Assembly (NCBI GenBank): GCA_011009095.1
Contig: VTPC01005744.1
Span: 1 to 64,000, forward strand
Direction of reading: 5' to 3'
Length of the DNA stretch: 64,000 nt
Source of the DNA: Ignelater luminosus
Taxonomy: Eukaryota; Arthropoda; Insecta; Coleoptera; Elateridae
A program made the position numbers and the translations under genes. The notes beneath the pieces were generated by a model. That model searched no databases and was not told the DNA's origin. It was given only the letters and a program-made list of their open reading frames with translations. Shown here in pieces: positions 1 to 11,500 of this stretch; position 1 is the first letter of the stretch, and the number at the start of each line of letters is the position of its first letter.

Positions 1-639
1 TGCAGGGTTGTTGAAATTCGTTAAAACAGTAAAAAAGTAATAATAAAATTTATGTTACGAACAATTAGACTCCAGTCTCACAAGCAACATTTTAATCCTT
101 CATTATTATTTAGTCACATGAATAGAAAACATTTTAAATGTCAATGGATTACACATACTACTTGAATGAAACATGCGTATGGAAGGTACTACTAACTATC
201 ACCTCTGTATTAAATTCAATTTAATAAATTCAACCAATTTTTATTTATGTAGCATAATGCTTATTGAAGTTTTTGGTTCTTCGGAAGTTTACAGAAAAAA
301 ATCACTAACAGTAAACTTTTAATATTTTTCCGTTTGCAAATTAAAAAGTAAAAGTTCCTACTGGTTATTTATGGCATTGTAGAAACCAGATAAACTATTA
401 TACCCCTCACATAAATAGCAAGAACTACCTGCCAATGACAAGGACAGTCAGTCAACCCCTATCGATTTTTGCTTAAGTAAAAGTATGAGAGCAGGACCGG
501 CTTGGCTTAGCGATTAAACTTCAATCGCATTTTTCTCGGAAACTATGCAATTTTTACCTACCGTTTTTATCGCAAATGTATGTACTATCACACTGCTGTC
601 CACCTTTAAGAGGATACCCTTTATTTCGGAATCACCCTG
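1..639. other. intergenic DNA, no gene seen
   Basis: AT-rich sequence with no ORF resembling a known protein and no splice-compatible exon that I can recognise. The last 30 bases (about 610-640, ending in ATCACCCTGTA) look like the terminus of a mariner-type element abutting the inverted-repeat arm that follows, but no partner terminus was found. Confidence 0.5.
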
Positions 640-1180
640 TATATAATGCGCAGCCCCAAAACGGAATAAAATGCAGTGGTTATGCAACACATCTAGAAGC
701 TTTAGGTTCTTTTAAGCAGAGAAAAGTTCACCCTCTACGAATTATTTCACTTTTCTTCGTAGGCCAGTGGTAAACACCTTCCATTACCGCCGACCGTACG
801 ACATAGCTTAGGTTCAAATCCCGCATCCCACAGTATTTTTTTATTTATTTTTTTTTGTAAATAGGAATTACCGTACTATTGATCAAACGTTTATTTGTTG
901 GTGTCAGTGGTTGGTTATAGCTTTTTTTTAAAAAAAATGTGATTATGTATGTTGCATATTTTCACCGTCGTCGGCGTCGGCGGCGATACCAAACCGCATG
1001 TCGATAATGGATGGAAGTATCATAATTTTTTATAGCAAGTATTGACAGCATATTAATGTATAACATTATAGTATTCACAAGGCGTTCAATAACAAACAAT
1101 TTTATTTAGATAAGACATCAGTTTTTTATTTATTTGTAAAATAAAACAGATCATGTTCAAAAAACTGTTTTAAAAAAGTT
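640..1180. repeat. left arm of a long inverted repeat with tRNA-like pol III boxes
   Basis: About 540 bp that match, in reverse complement, 5112-5626. Shared landmarks are TATAATGCGCAGCCCC at the outer edge, a tRNA-like core, a CGTCGGCGTCGGCGGCG tract (about 966-983) and CATGTTCAAAAAA at the inner edge. The core has an A-box-like TAGGCCAGTGG (760-770) and a B-box-like GGTTCAAATCC (811-821), the arrangement of a tRNA-derived SINE promoter. No acceptor stem can be formed, so it is not a functional tRNA. The arms may be the ends of a 5-kb foldback element or two opposed SINE-like copies. Confidence 0.8.
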
Positions 1181-1809
1181 AAACAATTAGAATACATAAT
1201 ACATACTAAAAAACAATGTTGTAAACTTCTGAAATAAGAAGAAAAATATAAAGATGTATAAGACTGGAGTAGGTATATCTTTAATGTTCAATGTTTATTT
1301 ACATGAATAATGGCACAGATGATTATGTTTTAGACAATCAATTTAAATTTTACTTACCTTTTGTTTTCGTGAATTTAAGAATAATACCTATAGCCCTATT
1401 TTAATTACTACCAATTTAAAAACACACAATCACCTTAAAAAATAAATAAATCGCCACTCAAAATAAACGGTGCACCCGAACTGCTAACTCGCTCAAAAGG
1501 GTCGTCTAAGTTTTATGATGAGTAGATAACCCTAGCTCGAATTGCTAACTTTTAAAATTCTGTTACTCCTGTTAAGGACTGCAACCCTTAACGAGTGTTT
1601 CACACATTTGTATCCTAGCATTGGGGCCATGATTTTTTCAAATTCCTTTATTATGTTTATTAATTTAATTAAAATATTAATTCGTAGTCGAAGTAAGCAA
1701 AAAATAACACATGACTTACATAGTGTATAATAATAAATGTTTTAATTTGTTCTGTGCCAAGTTAAATATTGTAATAAAAACTTTAATTTTTCTTAATTTC
1801 ATTTATATT

Positions 1810-2130
1810 CAGTGTACAAACTACTTATGGAATAAAATCAATAATTTCAAAACGCGAATGATATTTTTGAAACAGGATCTTTCAACCAGTGTTTGCTTTC
1901 TGTGTAATCAAGGTCACTGCTCACTACCCAAAAATAAAAAAAAATATATAGCGTTCTATTTTAAAAAACTTCATATGGTGTCATAGTTCGAAAGGGAATG
2001 ACATCACAAACAAACACAGCAGCTTAAAAACATCGAAGTTTAAAATAAACATTGACGTGTTTTAGCGTTTTTCAAAAATATCATTCGTTTTGAAATTTGT
2101 GATTTTATTCCATAAGTAGTTTTCACACTG
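1810..2130. mobile_element. MITE with about 65-bp terminal inverted repeats
   Basis: The left end starts CAGTGTACAAACTACTTATG and continues GGAATAAAATCA. The right end carries the reverse complement, with TGATTTTATTCC running into CATAAGTAGTTTTCACACTG (2098-2130). The arms cover about 1810-1875 and 2068-2130. The right flank is TA and the left flank is TT, so a TA target duplication is only partly preserved. CAGTGT ends are typical of Tc1/mariner-type MITEs. No transposase is encoded. Confidence 0.75.
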
Positions 2131-4015
2131 TATATAATTTGAAACTATTCTGATTTATTCTTATATGCATGTAGGTAATTCTTTTAACTTTTACAGTTGC
2201 CTTATACATACATAATACTTTTTCAAAATATACACTGAAAATCGAAAGTGTTCATCTTTTTACACCTTTTTTTAGTGTCTACTTACATGCAAGCATTTTT
2301 TTTAATTCTTATTATTTTGAAAATCCTATCTGAATGATATTGTCTGAAGGCTAAAATGGATGAGTCTTTTTTATATTTGCTTTCTTTCATTCGTTTAGAG
2401 TTGTACGTGTCTAGTATGAGCACCAAAATAATAAAATTTATTTTATTACAGTTAAGAAATAGATTTTCAGTATGCCTTACGCAGGTAGTTGAAAAAAGGA
2501 AGTACCTGCACTAAAGTTAGCAATTCGCGTTTGGATTATCGATATGAGGTGAATTGTCATACAAGCAGTTAGCAATTCAGGTTAGAGATTATAAGCAGGT
2601 AGGACAGAGTTAGCAATTCGTGATTACCCAAAATAAAAACTTATATAAATGGGTAAGGCTCCCTCCGTGGACATTGTTCATAGGCTACCTGCGGTGACAG
2701 CAGGAATTAGTGAAAGTATTTCTAGGAAAGTTACAAGCCGTTTCACCCTAGTGCAAATAATTATTTGTTATGTATTTGACTGAAAATATCTCAATACTTT
2801 CCCATATTGCTAAGGTTATTTTTCTGCCTCGTGTAAGTTAACGTATTAGAATTTCTAATTTTCCTTGTTTCAAGTTTCTTATATTTGAAAGGTACTAGAG
2901 TCTTTCTCTAGAAATTTTAGAAACTAGACAATTTATTATCTAGAATATATCTATGTGATATAAAATTATATTATAATGCATGGTTAAATTTTATGACAAC
3001 ATATTTTTCAATTTAATATAATAGGCGTCATCCATTATTTTACTACCTACTTCAAAAGACAAGCTTCCTTTAAGGAAACAGTAATGGATGATAATAATAA
3101 TAAGATACATAATATATATTTGTAATATTATTAATATATATAATTACAATATTAGTAATAAATAACAACAATAAGAGTGGTAAGCTATTTAGGTATCGAC
3201 AATATATAAATAATCAACTCTATGCAATTCTCTAAGGATTTGTACCATAAAAGGACTATACACAAAATTATGAATATTGATTTTCATACATGTATACTAG
3301 AATTATATACAATGGTGTATATTACTTAGGAAACATCACCAAATCTAAACTGCTAAAAGGTAAAAACCATGGGCGTAACACATGTAACACATTCAACTGT
3401 AAAAATTTCTTGATATCCAGGAGGGCAAGCGCCCCTCCTTGCCCGTAGGAGCGGACGCCCATGGTGAAAACTGAAAAATACTAATGAAAAGGGGGGAAAC
3501 GACTTGAACATGGTGCACAAAAATTATAAAAGGTAGTTCTAAGAAATAACTGTAATTCCATTAGTTTGAACAGATGGTTTATTTCAAGTTTAGGGTTTGC
3601 AACGGTTTTAGTTAGAAATTTCCTGTACTAGGTTTATTACTTTTACTACTAAAATATACATGTAATGTATTTTAACAAAGAAGATTCAGGTGTGGCGGCA
3701 TAAGTAAAAGAAAAGCCATAAAATTTCTCTCATTCTTCAAGTGACCCTTACTTGTATTTAGCTGTAAATTCCACTTTAAAGTCTTTTATCGTATTTTTAA
3801 AATTAACCTCTTTAGAATGCAATTACTAAAGTCTATAAAAGTGACTTTCGTAGAGAATACATTCACCGTAGTTCTAGCAGCTCAGAGAAATCTATATCAT
3901 ACTGTATCAGTGACTTACGTGCAGTCAAATACTAGAGCAACAGGTTTCGAATATTCTGTAGATTGTAAATGGTTACTTCTAATAAACAATCTATATTTCA
4001 AAGAAACATTTATAG

Positions 4016-4167
4016 TAAAGCGCAAATTATAGCTATTCCGTAACCGCATCGGAGTCGAAGTCGGTGACACACTAGTCGTAATCGGAAGTGATTTAAAATG
4101 TGATTACGGCTAGTGCGTCACCGATTTTGATTCCGTTTGCATTTGCGAGCTATAAATCACGCTTTAA
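4016..4167. repeat. small foldback (hairpin) element
   Basis: A 150-bp imperfect palindrome. The core arms CGGTGACACACTAGTCGTAA and TTACGGCTAGTGCGTCACCG flank a loop near 4090. The outer arms AAAGCGCAAATTATAGCT and AGCTATAAATCACGCTTTAA extend it to the edges. It reads as a short non-coding foldback MITE. Confidence 0.7.
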
Positions 4168-4509
4168 GATGTCAGATTTGCCAAAAATAAACATTTTTTC
4201 CTTTACCTACCTATAACATGATTTATAACTCTGTTGTATCCAGAATAGCCAACTTGGTTCACTTTAGTTAACAAATGAACAAACATTAACAGAAGTTTTC
4301 TTTTTCTTTTTATTTATGTTTTTCGAGAAATATCAGAAAGTATGTGTAATAATAGAGATTTTGAGTGTGAGATTTAATAAAATAATAAGAAATAAAAAAC
4401 ATATATGTTAATCGATAAATATTGAAAACTAAAATACGAAATTTTCAGCTATAGAACTTGATACTCAAAAAAATCTGAAGTATGGAGTGCTCAATATTTA
4501 CCATATGCC

Positions 4510-4960
4510 TTCTCTTTTTTTTTTTTCTCGCTCGCCGCTCTGGTAGTTCCTTCATTCGCCGCCGTCACCACCACCACCAGGACAACAAGACTGCACAGCC
4601 GCAGCTCCATCCACTTCAAGACAGCCGGAGGACCAGCACCTCGACGCCGCGCCCTCTTTCCTCGAGCGTTTGCCTGCCTCGCCGCGCCAACTCACCTCCA
4701 TCAATTTCCCACAAGAGCGGATGCATACGAGCGCTGTGTTCGGCCAAACTCCACCAATACTCCAATTTCCAAGGCTTGAGAGGGATCACCGGGCCTCTAA
4801 AGCCTGTGGCTGCGGCACGAATCTGATGACACATATGTCTTCCGCCGATCCTGATTTTTGGGGAATTCTTTCTCACTGTTTTGAACACATTCTCCCATCT
4901 TTCACAGAATTCTTTCCACTATTCCCTGTCGTCACCACAGGAAGTGTATGCATTATAAAG
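4510..4960. other. GC-rich compositional island, unassigned
   Basis: A block of clearly higher G+C than the AT-rich surroundings, with CACCACCACCACCAGG, GCCGCAGCTCC and CCTCGACGCCGCGCCC runs. Both strands have moderately long open frames (4482-4826 and 4670-5011 plus; 4888-4616 minus). None matched a family I recognise, and their low-complexity runs look like a by-product of composition. It may be a piece of a GC-rich retroelement. Confidence 0.45.
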
Positions 4961-5111
4961 GGTTTTACCAACAAACAAATTTACTATCTTTATTCAGGGT
5001 TTTTGAGTTAATCCATTTGTATAGACAACCGACAACAAAGCATGACCTGTGTTGGAAAACATAATCTTACAGTGAAATATGCTATAGATACATGCTACAG
5101 AAAGTTATGAT

Positions 5112-5626
5112 AACTTTTTAAAGCATTTTTTTGAACATGACCTGTTACATTTTACAAAAATAAAAAACTGATGTCTTAGCCAAATAAAATTGTTTGTTAT
5201 TAATGCCATGTAAATATAATATTACACTACAACTAATATGCTATCAATACATGCTATAAAAGATTATGATACTTCCATCCATGTGGTTTGGTATCGACGC
5301 CGACGGTGAAAAACATATGCAATATACATCATCACATTTTAAAAAAAAGCTATAATCACTGACACCAACAAATAAACGTTTGATCGATAGTACGATAATT
5401 TTTATTCACAAAAGAAATAAATAAAAAAAAACTGTCGGATACGGGATTTGAACCTAAGCTATGTCGTACGGTCGGCTGTAATGCAAAGGTGTTTACCACT
5501 GGCCTACGAAGAAAAGTGAAGTTATTCGTAGAGGATGAGCTTTTCTCTGCTTAAAAGAACCTAAAGCTGCTATATGTGTTGCATAACCACTACATTTTAT
5601 TCCGTTTTGGGGCTGCGCATTATATA
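5112..5626. repeat. right arm of the long inverted repeat
   Basis: Reverse complement of 640-1180. The B-box-like element lies at 5454-5444 and the A-box-like element at 5506-5496 on the minus strand. The T/A-rich tail after the B box differs in length from the left arm, as expected for two diverged copies. Confidence 0.8.
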
Positions 5627-5909
5627 AGTCCCAAGCTGTACATATATGGGAGAGAGATTAACTGGAAAAATCGTTAATTGTTTTATTATAATAAATACAG
5701 TCTACTATTGCTGTAATTGTATTTTAGAATTTATTAAATTTTGGTTTCTAGCACTAACTGTTCATTCTTATGGTTTTCTAAAAGCTGATTTCTGAAAGAA
5801 TAACCAGGAGGTAAGGTGACATGTTGAAAGATTTTAATGTAAAAATTATGTTAATATAAAGTTAATATTATGTGTTTCAAGTGAAAATTGCAACCTAACA
5901 CTAACTCTA

Positions 5910-6641
5910 CAGCGTGTATGGAAAATTGCTTGACAAATGGAAAGCTATGTTAACATGAATTTTTCGACAAAAAGTTACGCTTTCAGAAAAGTTGTGCTTC
6001 TATCCAAATAACAAACTGTACCCTGAGAATTGCTTTATCGTATAGAGGCTATGCAAAAACTATCAAGGTAATTTGCAATGCTACTGAAAAATCTATTTCA
6101 TGATCTTTAAACACTAGATAGTGCTTTTTAAGGAAACCTACCGTCTATTCGTCTTAGTTACGAAGTTATCGTCTTCAAATTTGTGTGCAAACCTTTTAAA
6201 CTCTAGCAACATTTCGTTTCTTTTTTCCGACGTTAGCTACGTCAACTATAAAGTAACCCTATATAAGTGAATGCAAGTTTGGAATATCCGGAAGGAATCT
6301 TCCTATAACTTTTCTTAATAATATTTTTTGATATTTTGACAAACACCGACGATTCAGCCGAAAGTTAAAGCGTCTGCACTCAACTTTGAAGACCGATAAG
6401 TCCGTAAATACTTGTTTAGTCATGAAGAATTCAACCTATCATTTTTTCGGTAGCATTTCCTCACATCCTACATTTAAAAATGATTTTGGTTAATTCTTGA
6501 ATATCCTATATATGATGAAGCAGTTCTGAAGGTACATATTGTAATTTGGAAAGAAGTAAAACCTTTTTGAAAAGTGACTTTTTGTCGAAAAATTAATATT
6601 AGCCAAGTTTTTCATTGTCAGGCAAATTTTTATACACGCTA
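5910..6641. mobile_element. TA-flanked MITE with about 200-bp inverted arms
   Basis: The left end (CAGCGTGTATGGAAAATTGC) and right end (reverse complement TAGCGTGTATAAAAATTTGC) are both followed by TTTTTCGACAAAAAGT. Similarity continues inward through CTTCTATCCAAATAACAA versus CTTCTTTCCAAATTACAA and AATGCTACTGAAAAA versus AATGCTACCGAAAAA. Direct TA dinucleotides flank it (5908-5909, 6642-6643). Almost the whole 0.73 kb is palindromic and it is non-coding. Confidence 0.8.
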
Positions 6642-8189
6642 TATTGTGTGAACGAAAGATTTTAGTAATTACATTTTAAGGTTTACAAAATGTTATCTCT
6701 CTAAACTAAACAAAAACTGATCAAATATCAAAATTTAAAAAAAAAGTCTTGTAACATCTACCCAATGTACTAATGTGTTGTTGTGACAAAAACATCAGAA
6801 TTACTTATTTTGTGTGCTTGATCACAAAAAGACCCCTCTCAATCCTTATGCATTTTTGTCGCACAATGATATATTATTGACTGAGAATGTACTGTGCTAC
6901 AGTTCTTGATGCACCAATCAAAACTCTCTAGAGTAAGGACACAAAATAAAAGTTTTTAGCTACAAGTCTTTAAAATGTCTTTTGTTTTTTAGAAAGACAT
7001 GCCATAGTTTAGGAACAAAAAAAATGTCGTATAGAGATAAAATTCTGGTTGTTGTTAGTGGCAGAAAAATGATTTTTGACGATCCGGACACCACCGATCC
7101 TTTTTTATTTTCTACTGGTTATTCTATATCGCAGCAAAATCATATCGAGATACTACATCTCGGGAACTGATATCGTATCGAGATGGGATTTTGGTTATTG
7201 ATAGTGGCAGTGTTAGTGCTAAAGAGATGTGATTTTCAAACCATCTAGACACTACTGATCGTGTTTTCTTTGTTTCGTTTTTAGTTGCTTTTCGGAAAAG
7301 GATAGTGATAGCGAGATAGAACATGTTTTGTTTCATAATTTTGAAAGTGATCGGCCTCTCTTCAACGAACCATTTGCGTTTGGATCCCACGCTTTATTAA
7401 CTTTCTTAGCCCAGCTATATTCAAACACGGGTCGTGTTTTGCCTTCTAATAGGCTTCTATAGGTGATTTACAGTGGGGCTTCGTCTTTCATTAACCTTCT
7501 TAAATCAGTTGCACTAGAACACCGGTCAAATTTTGCTTTACTTTCGTCAGAAAGAAAGAAACCATTAATTGTGGTGGGATCGTTTGAAAGTAACTCACTT
7601 ACCACTGCCAACATCCAAAGTATTGATATCTTTTAAAGAACAAGACATTTCCAACGGTTGTAACAAAACAATTGGCAAAAATCATCAACCAGGAGATGGT
7701 GCTTATTCTGTTAATATTATTTATGTGGCGGAAAATTCAGTGATCAGAAACAAGAATAGAGTTGCAAGATAGTGCATTGCATCTATTGAACTGTCTATGA
7801 AACCGATAATCGCCCATTGCAGACTTTGTTAAAATAATTAACTTTACAGCAGCAACACGGTTGCACGCAGATTAACGCTCTATGGTGAACTAAACTTCAA
7901 GATGGCAGCTATCACGTATCATCTCTGTATTAGTATTCGTTCTAAAACGCACACAATTAATGCTTGTGTTTGGCAATCCTTTTACCAAATACCAAACGTT
8001 TAGAAATTTCCACCTTTCTAATACTTTACTTTCTACCACTTACCGACAAGGTTTATGTTTGAAGGTCTGGTCTTTTATTTGTAATATAATTACAAAAACG
8101 ATATTTCCTGGAAATAATTATTTATCATCAGTACTATGCTCGAGATATTTTTTAATTGGTTCGGGCAATACTTCTAGCTAGAATCAGAT
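6642..8189. other. intergenic DNA with degenerate direct repeats
   Basis: No known protein. Two weak direct-repeat pairs are visible. One has GTGGCAG followed by GACACCACCGATC (about 7060-7105) and again GTGGCAG with GACACTACTGATC (about 7205-7260). The other is a unit with TTAAC(T/C)TTCTTA and CGGGTCG/CCGGTCA near 7395-7440 and 7490-7535. They may be debris of one older element. Confidence 0.35.
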
Positions 8190-8680
8190 ATTCCAGAGAT
8201 CTTGTTTTTGAAGTGTAATATAAACAGTACCTACAAAAAGTGTGGCAGTATTACCTAAAAGCGCTAATGTACGCAATTCTACACAATATTTCTTGTTGAC
8301 CTTCGAACGCAACATTGCAATAAAGCGATTATTAATGAATATTTCTATAGAATCAAAGTAAATATTAAATTTACAAAGCCAATTAAAAAGATATGACCTT
8401 ATCGTAGAGAAAATCTTGCCAAAACAAGTATTAGTCTTTGAAATCAAAAATATGTCTTGTTTTTGACTTATGTTACAAATAAACATTACATAATGAATTA
8501 ATTTTCAAAAGCAAAAAAAAAGTAGTATCCTGTTCTATTATATATTTTAATTATTTTTTGATCACGTGATTATTAAGTATGACTAGCATATATAAAACAA
8601 AAATTTGTTTCATTAGCACAAAATTCTCTTTGTCTTCAAAACAAATTCATCAGTACATTACAAAAAAAATTCTTACAAAA
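8190..8680 (+). promoter_or_regulatory. upstream region of takeout copy 1, duplicated at 13355-13851
   Basis: About 490 bp that align with the region upstream of the second copy. Shared blocks include CTTGTTGACCTTC, GCCAAAAC, ATTAGTCTTTGAAAT and AAAAAGTAGTATC. Proximal elements are a palindromic E-box ATCACGTGAT (CACGTG at 8563-8568) and a TATATAAA box (8589-8596). Both motifs and their spacing are kept in copy 2. CACGTG is bound by bHLH-PAS factors such as CLOCK/CYCLE and, in related forms, by the JH receptor Met/Taiman. Takeout genes are known clock- and JH-responsive targets. Function here is inferred. Confidence 0.65.
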
Positions 8681-9851
8681 ATGAAATCAGCAATATTTTT
8701 GTTTATTATATTTGCACATGTAATAGGATTTTATAGTAAACCTTCAGGTAAGTTATTCTCTAAAAGTTTATCTTTCTTTATTTTTATACTTGATCAATTT
8801 TACTTTTTTTGTTTATTTAATTTTAGTGGGCTTTTGTTATTGTATTTATAGTAAATTACCTATTTGTTAATAGTATGTAGTGATAGTATAATCTGTTTCT
8901 AGCCAATACATCTCAGCAATGTCATCAAGGCGATTCTAACTTTGATGACTGTCTTAGAAAACTTATTGAAAGAGGCATTTTAATCTTAATTAATGAAGAT
9001 CCTCGACTGAATATTTCTGGGGCAGATTTATATTTAGTCCAACCACAAGTTTACACCGCATCGGTCGAGAATCTTGCTACTGGAACTGTAGTCGTTAAAA
9101 ATATGAAAATAGGAAATGCAGGAAAATTCCGAGTTGAAAATGTTAAGTAAGGTTTAATATAACGAGTGTTTTATTTTATAATACTAATGTACTGCATTTA
9201 CAGAATGAATTTTGATAATCTTGTTCTCGACTTAGACCTATTTTTTCCCAAGTTATCTGCTAAAGCAGATTTTAAAATAAATGGGAAATTATTTGAACTT
9301 GCATTAAACACTGAAGGATCGCTTAAGGCAAAAGCAAGTAAGACATGTGTTATAAATAATATTGTTCATAGAATGACAGTTATTATTCTTTTTGTTAGCT
9401 GAACTAAAATTGCATTGCAAAGTACAGCTTAAAATCGTTGAAAACAAAGGCACAAAGTATCTGGTTGCTGAAGATGTTGAAGCAAGTGAGTCAATAAGCG
9501 ATGGTTCAGTTAGTATCATCGTAAAAGATCCTGAACAGCAACCTATCGGTAAGTTTCATTTTGTTTATAAAGTATAGAATTGATCGTTTCCACTATTTAT
9601 ATTGTAACAGATGACAAAATTGCGTGGAAAATAAATTTGCATTCCATTAACCACTCCACATACACACCTTCCTCAATTAAACAATTAATGATTTTTTAGC
9701 TAATTTGATTCAAAACTGGTTTAATGAAAATCCGAAAGAAAACTACAAGTTGTTTGATCCTATTGTCAAAAGTGAAGGCAGATTCTTCTATTTACCAATT
9801 ATAGAGAACCTGATGTCTATAATACAGCCTGACATAATACTTTCAGAATAA
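8681..9851 (+). CDS. takeout / JHBP-family secreted lipophilic-ligand carrier, intact copy
   Basis: Five coding exons: 8681-8747, 8903-9146, 9204-9337, 9399-9548, 9700-9851. All have GT-AG introns and the joined frame is 747 nt, giving 248 aa, the usual takeout length. Residues 1-16 or so form a hydrophobic signal peptide (MKSAIFLFIIFAHVIG). The mature N-terminus carries the family Cys pair (Cys29, Cys39) in a C-x9-C context ending CLRKLIERG. The rest follows the alternating-strand pattern of the JHBP/takeout (DUF233) super-roll fold. Such proteins are secreted and bind juvenile hormone or other hydrophobic ligands in haemolymph, fat body or chemosensory tissue; the ligand here is unknown. 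A polyA-type ATTAAA lies at 9926-9931. The family assignment rests on Cys pair, length, signal peptide and exon pattern. The subfamily (takeout, daywake or other) is not resolved. Confidence 0.88.
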
Positions 9852-10690
9852 CTGCTTAATAATGGTAGAATTTTGTAGTTTTAAACCTGTACATGTAAAA
9901 TATTGTTTATACTAGAATATTTATTATTAAAGATAACAAGAATACAGCTATTTATCGTTTAATTGATTATTTTATTGTCATATTGGTGATTGCAACTATC
10001 AACAAGACCCTGCTGTATCTATATACACTTTATATGTAGAAACTTACATTAAGTAGTCATAATCAACTAGTATGTGTCATAAGAAATTAATTATTATCAT
10101 TAAAGAAATCTGTAATAGTGGGGTTATAGCAATCTAATTTTTTATATACCTACCAAACCTGTAGCTTATATTATGTAGAGCTTTTAGTAATTGTTTTGCA
10201 TTGTTTGTAGTTTAGATCTGCCGCAGGATAGCTAACTAGAGTCAGCAATAACTATAATTCTACCGACTATAATTTTAATTATTGATCAAGTTTCTATTAA
10301 TTTTAATTTTGATGAAGCTTGGTTGCTCGATAATGTGTAATGTCATGTCGATGACAGTACGGTGTTGTAGCGTAAACAAAGGAATACACGATAGTCAATC
10401 TAAATTATTTAATTAATCTACAATAGATTTTATATTATTTAATAATAGATAGCGGTTGAATGTAGTGAAATGTTGCGTTGTCAAAGACATTTTGTTTATA
10501 TTATGAGAGTCTAGTTTATTCCTAATTTTACACATTATGAATGCCAAATCAGGTATGTAAATTGTATTTTATACTCGATAGTAAGAAATAATATACAGAG
10601 TGATATTTTTATTTTTCCCACCAATGAATGAGATCTCGTCATTTGTAATTTAAGACCTATGCATTAGGTTAAATTACAATTAAATTATTA
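9852..10690. other. intergenic DNA after takeout copy 1
   Basis: 3' flank and AT-rich spacer. Nothing beyond the polyA-type signal of the upstream gene was recognised. Confidence 0.4.
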
Positions 10691-10699
10691 TATTAAGAA

Positions 10700-11500
10700 T
10701 TTCTACAGATAACGCAGTTTTCCTTCTCTTAACCATATCCTCCATTCTTGTTTGTTTTTCTAATCATCGCCTTCTAAGTTTTTCTTCTTTCCACGTCTTT
10801 GTCTATCTCGTCTCTCTATAATCTCTTTTCTTCTACGACTCATCTGGACTACATTCTGTTATTTCATATATCAATCTGTTGTTCTTACTTCATTTTATAT
10901 GTTCATACCACTTTTTCTATCCCCCATTTTATTTCGAATTTCTTTTATTCTTTATTTCTCCTTATTTCTTTATTCAAAATTCCATCTGTTCTTAGTACGT
11001 AGGAGCTATTTCTTAAACATTCCATTTGCACTGCGTTATTTTGTTTTTATTTATTTTATTTAATATTCAAGCCCCTCCCATCATAATGTTTTCTACCACT
11101 ATTCTATAAAGTGTGATTTTTGTATTCTTTTTTATGCCTGTTTCAGAATATTAGTTGTTTGATGCATGTTTTGCTTTGTCTCAATCTGTTCTTTATTTGC
11201 TCTTCTATAGTAGCGTTCTTTGATAGTATTTAAATTGCCTTTTCTTGATAAATATTTCGTTTCTTTGAAATTTATTTCTAGTCTCTACTTGTCATATTCT
11301 TCTTTAAGTTTCCTAACCATAAAGGCTAGATCTTCATCATCTTGCGCAATAATATATTACTTGGTCGTCTACAAACTTAGGATGTATTATAAAATCATTT
11401 GATATTGGGACCCTATTCTATCATCTTTTTTCTTCCAAAACTGGAGTGATCGTTCTAAATAAATTTTAAAAAGGGTTGGTGATGTATAGCATCTTTGTAA
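10700..11500 (-). pseudogene. degenerate LINE: reverse transcriptase end and ORF2 C-terminus
   Basis: Read on the minus strand, 11500-11290 resembles the palm/thumb part of a non-LTR retrotransposon RT. It has a KGLLQRCYTSPTLFKIYLE-like segment (family form: RQG..SP.LFN.YLE) and a downstream EDLAFMVRKLKEEYDK segment followed by LEINFKETKYL. The C-terminal part, down to about 10740, keeps traces of the RRTDGILNKEIRRN type. Many stops and frameshifts make it non-functional. It appears related to the LINE C-terminus at 42.5-43.0 kb. The assignment rests on motif pattern only. Confidence 0.6.

Larger units (their letters stand above)
1181..5111. other. spacer between the inverted-repeat arms
   Basis: About 3.9 kb between the two arms. 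It contains a MITE (1810-2130), a small foldback (4016-4167), three copies of GTTAGCAATTC plus one inverted copy, a short GGGCGT/ACGCCC-ended element near 3367-3465, and a GC-rich island near 4.5-4.9 kb. No convincing protein-coding exon of known family was seen. Confidence 0.5.

Noticed and set aside
740-830. Possible functional tRNA gene in the inverted-repeat arm
   Set aside because: A- and B-box-like motifs are present, but no acceptor stem or anticodon arm can be formed, and the same unit continues into non-tRNA sequence in both copies. SINE-type origin fits better.
4482-5011. Overlapping ORFs in the GC-rich island
   Set aside because: Open frames on both strands are expected from the high GC content. 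Poly-His and Arg-rich runs are low-complexity, and no family was recognised.
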